Shown: piece after piece, positions 56,465 through 64,000 of the stretch
Position numbering within the stretch: position 1 is the stretch's first letter
How the letters are laid out: every line of letters starts with the position of its first letter
NCBI GenBank assembly: GCA_014898425.1
Contig: RCSZ01000001.1
Coordinates: forward strand, 3,224,001-3,288,000
Source: Botryotinia globosa
Taxonomy: Eukaryota > Ascomycota > Leotiomycetes > Helotiales > Sclerotiniaceae
DNA length: 64,000 nucleotides
Direction: 5' to 3'
Translations under genes and position numbers: made by a program
The notes under the pieces: model-generated
What the model was told of the DNA's origin: nothing
Seen by the model: only the letters and a program-made list of their open reading frames with translations
The model's database searches: none

Positions 56465-58695
56465 TTCGTGTTTCTCGGTCGTTTTTTATTCACGGTTCCC
56501 CTATGCAATATCCTGCAAGAGAATTCTCGAGCATGTACCGACAATTCTTATATCATGATAGGCTCGGCCGAAGGAAATATTAAGTGCACCCAGCGGTTTT
56601 AATTGACGGGATGGCGATCGGGACAAGATTTTGAGAGATAAATGCAAGTGAGAGAATCGGTAAAATAGCCAACTTTCAGTGGCAAGTTTATTCTTGTATA
56701 CCAAAAATTAACATTTCTGGGAGCACGTTTCAACTTTCTAAGATGAAATGAAAGATCACGAGCCAGAGATAAGAGCGCGCTAGAAGCAATTTTGATACTT
56801 CTAGCTTGAACGTCCAAAGATTCGCTATGACTTTTAAGGCCGAAAAAGGTTATTTTACCTGGTGAAGACTCTTTGCCACGATGCTGTAGGGTATGAAGCC
56901 GCGTCTTTTCTTGTCAATGACCGGGGGTATGGCTGTTATGGGTTTAGGCGTTGTTGGCTTGATTGATGTGGTTTCGAATCTTGTTCGGAACGTGAAATTT
57001 GTATATATTCATTCGATTACCCCCGTCGTTCCCATAGATACAGATGTCTAAATCTGGACTTCATCTCCCACTCTTCTCTTCCCATCACCTTCCTTATTTT
57101 ATTCCATTCATACTTTCAACAAGGCCTCACTGAACTCCACTCTCCCCCCCAGATCGACATTCTTCGCCCAAGATCACCACTCATAATTCCACTTCCCCAT
57201 CGGATTATCCCATCAATCAGCACAGCCTTCTCTCTCACAATTAGACACAATACAGATAGACGTAGAAAATAAAACGTAGATTCATTCAGCTCACGTATCC
57301 GGCCCATTCAGGGGTCTTGCTAGTACACAACGCGCATTCCCTAACGCATTTCTGCTAAGCGAGTTGTGTTAGGGAGACTGGGCAGAGTGACTGGGCTGGG
57401 TATGGAGATAGACCGTAGGACCAAGCCTCCCGGTTGGTGGCTTACTCCGTATTGTACTAACAGAAGTGGGCATGCGGGTATGATGTAGGAGGAGGAGAGA
57501 TAGATGGTGTATTGTGCGCGCTGTAATGATACGTTCAACAGAACCATGAGAAAAAATCCAATGTAAATTTCTCTCCAGATTTGTCTTGCGTGGGTAGATA
57601 ACAATAACAAAGCTGTGTTCAATATCGATTAATAACTTTACTTACCAACAAGCAGAGACTCGACTCGATTCACAATGCGAACAAACTATACTAATAAATC
57701 ATTATCGAATTCTTCAAATAGAAAAAGAAAACAATAAGGTTCAACAGGATTTTCCCAACTTCAAAATTAAATAGTCCAAAGTTTATACATTTTAAAATTT
57801 GCTGATTCACAATTTCAGGACCATGGGCACTAATTGATGATTGGTGAGACTCAGGAGAGCAAGAGTAGATCATTACACTAGAGAGCATACACCGGTATCA
57901 GTACCGTATAACATCATGTAATGTAAGCGAGAGAAAAAATACACCTTGTTGTATACTTCGTACAACTCACCACGATACCCAAGTCCCAAGAGAATCAAGA
58001 CGGCCCATCCATCATATGAACAAATTTAATTTTATTATATTGATGCTATAAAACTTTGTGGAGGGAAGCTCAGGATGTATGACGATGATTCTGAGTTTTC
58101 AGAGGGATGATTTAGAAACTTAAAATAACCTTCTCGTAATGTACGGAGGGTGCCACTATAGGAAGGTCATAATCCGTAAGGAGACATATGTAGTTTGACA
58201 GTAAATAAGTTGGGGAAGATCGACGTCAACAAATTAGCTATATGGAGAAGTTTGGGTCGCTCGGAGGCATCGGAAGTGAGGTGCGTAATTCGGACAGCTA
58301 TTCAATCTCCAGTACAGGTTACACGAGTTCTTCTGCAACGGTTTCCGGGTAGTGGTGGGCTAGTTTGCACTTATAGTATCGAATGAGTGATGCACAAAGA
58401 CTCATGGCAATTCAATCGTAGTATAATGCACGAAGTCTGACTCAAAAGAATCTGCGATCAATGGGCTGAATAGAACGCACAGTATCTTCGACAGTGAGAG
58501 CTCCTTCAAGCATTATACACAGAGCGCTGATCTCGTATTGAATCTGTCTCGTCACAGATCTATCGAAATGATGTGCAAGTAGACTTGATCATTTCTAGCT
58601 TCTACTCGCGTCTAAAGCCCAATGCTTTTCTTCGCCTGATCCTATAATTCGTACATATTTACACCCATTTTCATCCATGATCGTTTCCCATCCCT
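56465..58695. other. Intergenic region
   Basis: Promoter of the PTH11-like gene (-) and 3' flank of the ETF beta gene (-). Scattered ORFs of up to about 93 codons have no recognisable content. No repeats of note. Confidence 0.4.
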
Positions 58696-59655
58696 TTATA
58701 ATGCGCCTAATTCCTTCAATTTGGAGATCATTCCATCAACGTCGTCGACTTTACCGCCTCCTTGTCTTGGCGGTGGTTCTATATTCATGTTGTTAGTAGA
58801 TATCCAGTATACCCACCCAGTGCTTGAATCATCAAATGCCTGTACAAAATGATTGACCTACCAATAACCCTCAAAGTCTTTAATCTCTTGGTACCATCCA
58901 CGCCCCAGTCACCAAGTGTAGATTTCTCCAGCTTCTTCTTCTTTGCCTTCATGATACTCTGCAAGCTCGCATATCTCGGTTCATTCAATCTCAGATCTGT
59001 TGTAATAACCATAGGTAATTTGCCCCTCACCACATCCGTGCCGCCATCCACCTCCTTCGTAACCTCAACTATATCTCCATCTTTGAACTCCACCTTACTT
59101 GCCTGCGTTGCTTGACTCCATCCCAATAGCCCCGCCAACATTTGTCCTGTTTGCCCCGCATCATCATCAATACTTTGTTTCCCCAAAAATACCAAATTGC
59201 TCTTCTCCTTCTCCACAACTTTTTGTAACAGTTTTGCTACTCCCAATGGTTCCAATTCTTCTCCATCTTTCATCTCAACCAGTAAACTGCGATCAGCACC
59301 CATAGCCATAGCTGTACGTAGAATATCTTGCGATTTGGTCGGTCCGGCGGAAAATGCGAGAATTTCTTCGACGCCGCCGGGCGCGGATTTCTTCTCACGA
59401 ATTCGTACAGATTCTTCAATCGAGAGTTCGTCGAAAGGGTTCATGCTGTGTTTGACGCCATTGGTCTCGACAGCTGTCTGGGCTTTGTTGACGCGGGGTT
59501 TGACCTGTTGTGTTGGAGTTGGTTAGAGCCATTTTTTATTTGCGCAGTGGGAATCAAGGGATTGGATTTGTTGTTGAAAATTCAGAAAGAGTGGGAATAT
59601 GTACCGCATAGTCAATAACCCTCTTTACGGGTACAAGAATTCTTAGGGCGGACAT
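58696..59655 (-). CDS. Electron transfer flavoprotein beta subunit, mitochondrial
   Basis: Three exons, 59655-59605, 59504-58862 and 58778-58696; 258 residues. With ETF alpha it forms the FAD/AMP heterodimer that carries electrons from acyl-CoA dehydrogenases to ETF-ubiquinone oxidoreductase in the mitochondrial matrix. The start MSALRILVPVKRVIDYA is the family N-terminus. Then come MNPFDELSIEESVRIREK, AMAMGADRSLLVE, VFLGKQSIDDDAGQTGQMLA and LLGW, VDGGTDVVRGKLPMVITTDL (family signature), and LRLNEPRYASLQSIMKAKKK, the recognition loop that docks on dehydrogenases. The C-terminus, in exon 3, is EPPPRQGGGKVDDVDGMISK then LKELGAL. As in other ETF beta proteins there is no long cleavable presequence. 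Length matches the family (about 255). Confidence 0.95.
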
Positions 59656-60313
59656 ATTTGTAGTAGGGGTATTGGAAGATTCGTCGTCGTTGTGGAAGAA
59701 TCACAGTTTGAAGCTCTTGATGATGAAGGACCGACCGGTTTCGCTCGGCCTAAGCTTCCCCACACCAGCCCGTTTCCTCGGTAGACTAGCATCACGTGCA
59801 TGATCCTTCCCGATACCTTTATGATTGTGATTTTTCCTCTCAACTCTTCATTTATTGCTAAAATGTTTCTTTCGTGTTGTTTACAGGTCCGATATTCTTT
59901 AAGTTAGTATCTGGTTTCAATATAAAATTGTTTGCAGTAAAAGGGAGGAAGTTGTATGGCATTGTTTCCACCCATTAGCTCTACTGCACCTCCCTATCAG
60001 CTGTAAGCTGAATGATATCGACAGCATCAGCATTCTACGAACATTTCATATTGAAAGAACTATCCATTAGAAAACAGCGCCCTGTTGAACGTACGTTCAA
60101 TGGTATCGCCAGGTCTGGGTGGTAACTTTAGCTCTCACTGAGGTCATGTAATGTAGCCCTTTCGAAGGATTACATTGTGGTCTGGATTTACAAGGCAAAA
60201 CCAAATAGAGAGATGGTCATTCTAGGATAATTAATGACAAACTACTATACGATTAATCCAGCCTCATCAGAGATCCTTGAGATTATCATAAATATCAACA
60301 TTGATATCCCTCC
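59656..60313. other. Intergenic region
   Basis: Promoter of ETF beta. The rest is featureless up to the 3' end of the esterase remnant. Confidence 0.4.
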
Positions 60314-61790
60314 TCAATTTCCAGTATAAGTAATAAGACAAGCGTCCTCGATCCCTGCCTTTGGCGTTGCATGATGTGTAACTAGGGTGCCGTTTTGCTC
60401 ACCTCCCAATACCTCCACGCTGCCCTCTCTATATTTAGGCCACCCCGCGTTGCTCAATCCATTCTCAGGATCCCTTGCAAACGCCAACCAAAGATCTTGC
60501 ATTGCCTCACTAGTATCCTTCTGGAATCGGGTTCCGTCGCCACTAACATCAATCTATGGTTTGACATGTTAGTGGGCTTGATTTTTGGGGGGTTGCTTGT
60601 TAACAAGCAAGCAGGCATGACGATAAGAAAAACAGCTTACCAAGTTATGTTCCAAAATTTTGGGTAGCTTTGCGTAATGATCAGAGAGATATGCAGCACT
60701 ATAGTTCGCAAATGTGTTGTTGTTATCATTATATGACTGAAAAACCAACGCAGGGGTCTTGCCAGCATCAGTTCAATATTGAATAAACGCCTCGATATCA
60801 GCTTGTGGGTAAGTGCTCATACACTCAACCTGGCTTGTAGTATTACCATTACATCCAAGCCCGTGTGCCAGAAAGGTAAAGTTCGAGTGAGTGGTATCAG
60901 TATAAACTGTATGGACACCCTGGCCCTCGACAGCGCCGGAATCTTGGATGAATCCAGTAACAACTGGACCATCTGGCCAACCGATACTGAGAGCTCCAGT
61001 CAGAGTAGCACCGGCTGATTGACCCCAAAGTACTATGCACGAAGGATCACCACCAAAAGCAGCAGTATTGTCTCGAATCCACTCGAGGGCAGCTCTAGCA
61101 TCAAAAATGTAGAGCCCAGCATTTTCGGTTAGTGTGTTTGGTTGACTGAAAAAGTTTTTCAGTCTGTACTGCAATGAGACGACAATATGCGATTGAGTAC
61201 GCTGGACTCATCGTTGTGGATTTTGGTAAGGTACAGATGAACCACCTGTGGTCTGACCACCTCCATAAATCCAAACGATCACGGGTACTTTTTCCTCGGT
61301 CGGGTACAATGGTGCCCAAACACTGGCGCTCAAACAATCATCTCCATTGATACCTCGGATGAAATACTCACGTCTCACGTCAGTATAGACAGATGCAGGG
61401 GTTGCTTCATATTGGGGGCAATTGGGGCTGAACGCATTGCCGTGGATGGTTTGTTGCGCTGCAGACGCAGGAAGTGGTTGCGCTTTTCGGAAACGGTTTT
61501 TACCAAAGGTTGATTGTGCGTATGGAGTACCTAGAAAGTGTCGAGTCAAGGGGACACTTTCGTTGATGGCACCATGAACTTATGGAAATGTTAGTCAAAT
61601 TTTTGCCTGGCTCTCTTGTTGACCGCTTACCAATTCCACTAGATGTTTGAACCACAAGCGGAGCTTTGATACTGAAACTGTCTTGGTTATTCGTACTTCT
61701 TGGTTTCAAGACTATTGGTTCTGCATTTGCAAGAAATGAACTAGAGCCAATAGCCAAGGCAGAAGCCACAGTTTTGATCAATCCAACCAT
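60314..61790 (-). pseudogene. Type-B carboxylesterase/lipase pseudogene (two in-frame TGA, catalytic His region missing)
   Basis: Three exons keep one frame throughout: 61790-61631, 61578-60641 and 60553-60314 (446 codons). The signal peptide is intact (MVGLIKTVASALAIGSSSFL), as are the oxyanion segment VWIYGGGQTTGGSS and the nucleophile elbow GQSAG in SCIVLWGQSAGATLTGALSI. A TGA at 61210-61208 stands where the family has sequence continuing into VQRTQSHIVVSLQYRL, most simply a former TGG. A second TGA is at 60775-60773, between FIQY and TDAGKTPALVF. The stretch that should carry the catalytic His (HSSELP-type motif) is absent: KILEHNL jumps over intron 2 to IDVSGDGTRFQKDTSEAMQD, so about 100 residues have been lost. 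The splice sites (GTAAGC twice) are still good, so inactivation looks recent. Confidence 0.88.
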
Positions 61791-63539
61791 CTTTTCGGTG
61801 TGGTGACTGAAAGATCCAAGCAAAGCGACATTCACCACCTAAGAAGAAGCTGCGTCTGATGTATACAACAGTGGATCTGAGACATGTAAACGCGAATGCA
61901 GATGAGAATGGTTGATCGGACAGGGAACCCAGGGAAAATCTGGAGACCTTACATATAATATGCGTTGAAAGATAAATTGAGCTAATCACCCTTTGAAGTT
62001 GAATTATTGGCAAGTTTGGAAATATCACAACAGCTAAATTATACCCACCACTCTCATCTTATCAATGGCTGCATTGATACGTCACCTTTACCTCATTACA
62101 AGTACAGAGGAACTCCTTGTTTGTAGCGCGGGGCTACTAGTAATCACGGCTTTAGACGGATACCCAGATGAGATGAATTTATAAATCCGTGATGTGGATG
62201 CGAAGCATGTATGCAAAGTACATGCATGCACCTAACTAAGATATAATTCGGAGTTATAATACTCATCTAACTCACTTCCATAGTATTACTTTCTGCGATG
62301 CATTGACAAGCCTTAGTCTCCGGTGTTTGAGTTCCATGATCTAGATTTTCATCCTGATTTTCATCCTAAATGAGTTCACGGAGTCATCGATGGATCAGCG
62401 GCTGCCCGGTGTTGATGCTTGAAAATTGCATCTAGCTCCCGATATACATTCGCTAGCAAGATTCGGTAACCACAACATGTGAGGGAGAGGTTCGGAAATC
62501 CATAGTTATCAGTAAAAAGCACTGGGAACTCTGATGTCATCCCACCTTTGGTCCTAATAGCAAATCTCCATGGGAACTATACATCCTCCTCCCCGCCCTC
62601 ATGCAGTATCAATGCGTTTGCTACATGTCATAGTAGTGTAGATATCTTACGAAATACTTTGTGGTGGATTCCCCGCATTCCGTTCTCCGCAAAACCCTAC
62701 ACCCCCGCATAAGTCAAATGGGGTTCGATAATTGGCTTATGACGGTGTCATGTCAGTGCTAGTTGAAGGGTTGGGACAAGTGGTAAGGGTTGAAAGCCCC
62801 CGCTCGCGTAGACGCACCCTAAAATCATGCCTTGAATCCCATTATACCCGATACACCGGTCACTGGCTCGGGACCGATACAAAAAGAAACTACCGGGAAA
62901 GCTTGCTAAGGTGGGAATGTGCTAGTTTAGAAAGAAGGGCCGAAAGCTAATATATTGTTTACATAGTTGATGTTCTTTTGAGCTATGGAAGTATACAGCC
63001 GTGAGAACCGCAAAGCTTTTTCTTCAAGTCCCGCACAATTAAGTTCGGCTATGGGGAAGAACTTTACCCCGTATTGTAGTTGAGAATACGTGTGACCTGT
63101 GAAAACCTGGCAAACTTGGTTTGTTGTGGATTAGCAAGTGATTCTTTGACATTCACAAAGCTGAGAATCCCCGGCTGACATAAAAAGTCTGCCCAATGGT
63201 TCTCAAAGTCTTGTCTCGAGCTCGTGTCATTGAGAAACCTTATATTCTTCACAATGGCTCAAGGAGGAGGTAAAACGGACTTTGGGAGCATACAATCCCC
63301 CCACATCCAACCTTTCCCCATTGTTTCTAAGGGTTTTTGTGTGATTCGTGCGCAGTCGACACGCGGCGGACTAATGACTCCTTTTTGCTCCTACGATCCT
63401 ATCGCCCTTTTTTGAAGCTAGATTGGTGATATCTAAAGTCACTATCTGATTTAAAAAGGTAGCTTTTCCATGCTTATCTTAGTCTCTTCGCGTCTTTCCA
63501 CTCTCTACCACGAGAATTATCTGTTCTAGAAGAATTTAT
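61791..63539. other. Intergenic region
   Basis: Promoter side of the esterase remnant and of the PAF-acetylhydrolase-like gene. No supported gene, repeat or RNA. Confidence 0.4.
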
Positions 63540-64000
63540 TCACTACGGCATTGCTTGTTCTCCGTGCTGCCTTCTTCCTATCCTTCGTACCCTCACTCAT
63601 CGTTGGCTAGGCCTCTGTCAATACTACCGCCATCTCACTTCCTGTTCCCGAAGGACCATATGCTTCTACCATCACAGTGTCAGAGCTTACCGACACGTTG
63701 CGAGCAAACCCATTCAATGAATCCTCCCCATACCGTCAGCTTGTAGTCAGCCATTATGAGCCATATCTCAGGGAGGATTGTGCTAACATTGGCGAAATCG
63801 ACTACATGCCGGCTGCTGTGGCAGAGTGGTTCAATGAAAATGATCTCCCGAGCCCTGGTTTGACAACATTCTCTCAACTGAAATTTTCCGATATCTGCCT
63901 TGAAGCACCAACCACCAAGTCTGATACGCCTCTTCTCATCTGGACTGGTGGTTTCTATACCAGCCGTCTCCAGTACGGTGCGATTGCACAAGCAATTTCT
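63540..64000 (+). pseudogene. PAF-acetylhydrolase-like secreted lipase, 5' part, probably broken; continues beyond window
   Basis: From about 63561 one frame reads LLVLRAAFFLSFVPSLIVG, a signal-peptide core. TAG (63608-63610) follows, then in the same frame ASVNTTAISLPVPEGPYAST, ITVSELTDTLRANPFNESSP, YRQLVVSHYEPYLREDC, YMPAAVAEWFNENDLP, and TPLLIWTGGFYTSRLQYGAI to the window end. The LP-x-P-x-GPY start, the YMP segment and the SRL-x-Y-x-x-x-A segment are those of fungal platelet-activating factor acetylhydrolase (isoform II) family lipases. No in-frame ATG precedes the signal core; an ACG stands where a start might have been. With the TAG, this suggests loss of the 5' end. An unseen upstream exon could rescue the start but not the TAG, unless the signal-like exon is not used. 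The catalytic GxSxG lies beyond the window. Confidence 0.6.

Noticed and set aside
1..64000. CRISPR arrays, rRNA and tRNA genes
   Set aside because: No regularly spaced repeats and no tRNA B-box/cloverleaf pattern were found on reading; the organism is eukaryotic.

Overview
The window is nuclear DNA of a filamentous ascomycete (Pezizomycotina). The evidence is intron-rich genes with short introns (mostly 45-230 bp, GT...AG), PTH11-type 7TM proteins, a Zn2Cys6 regulator, a class II DAHP synthase, a fungal-type arginine-specific carbamoyl-phosphate synthase with its attenuator peptide, and AT-rich blocks that look like repeat-induced point mutation (RIP). The style fits Leotiomycetes (Botrytis/Sclerotinia relatives), but that placement is inference. 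About half of the window has no recognisable gene. Exon-intron models below were built by hand from splice sites and reading frame.

Layout. 0-1 kb: 3' part of a disordered protein gene. 2.5-3.5 kb: secreted rhamnogalacturonan acetylesterase. 3.9-6.6 kb: divergent pair, class II DAHP synthase (-) and a HYPK-like NatA/ribosome-associated protein (+). 8.2-9.7 kb: PTH11-like membrane protein. 9.7-14.2 kb: gene-poor stretch with a 15-bp hairpin and four copies of a 20-bp motif. 14.3-15.1 kb: Trp-rich orphan ORF. 15.65-16.35 kb: extreme AT block. 16.6-19.5 kb: two short-chain dehydrogenases. 20.2-21.9 kb: decayed gene. 22.3-23.0 kb: putative myristoylated small protein. 24.0-25.5 kb: COX10. 26.5-28.0 kb: two duplicated small CWC-motif proteins. 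29.3-30.8 kb: purine nucleoside permease family protein. 32-33.8 kb: unidentified coding remnants. 39.0-40.0 kb: Myb/SANT protein. 42.5-44.2 kb: AflR-like Zn2Cys6 regulator. 45.6-46.0 kb: TIR element. 46.3-48.1 kb: cytochrome P450 pseudogene. 48.9-50.8 kb: arginine-specific CPS small subunit with a spliced arginine attenuator peptide uORF. 52.3-54.3 kb: SAP/RNA-binding Acinus-like protein. 54.8-56.5 kb: second PTH11-like gene. 58.7-59.7 kb: ETF beta subunit. 60.3-61.8 kb: carboxylesterase pseudogene. 63.5 kb to the end: PAF-acetylhydrolase-like gene, probably broken.

How the genes relate. The housekeeping genes (DAHP synthase, HYPK, COX10, CPS, ETF beta, SAP protein) are intact and unrelated in pathway. 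Between them lie accessory genes in visible decay: three clear pseudogenes and a fourth probable one (secreted esterases, a P450 and an unknown), plus a TIR transposon relic and AT-rich blocks. The AflR-like regulator beside the dead P450 may be what is left of a small secondary-metabolite locus. The best-supported unusual feature is the arginine attenuator peptide reading frame split over three leader exons upstream of the CPS gene.
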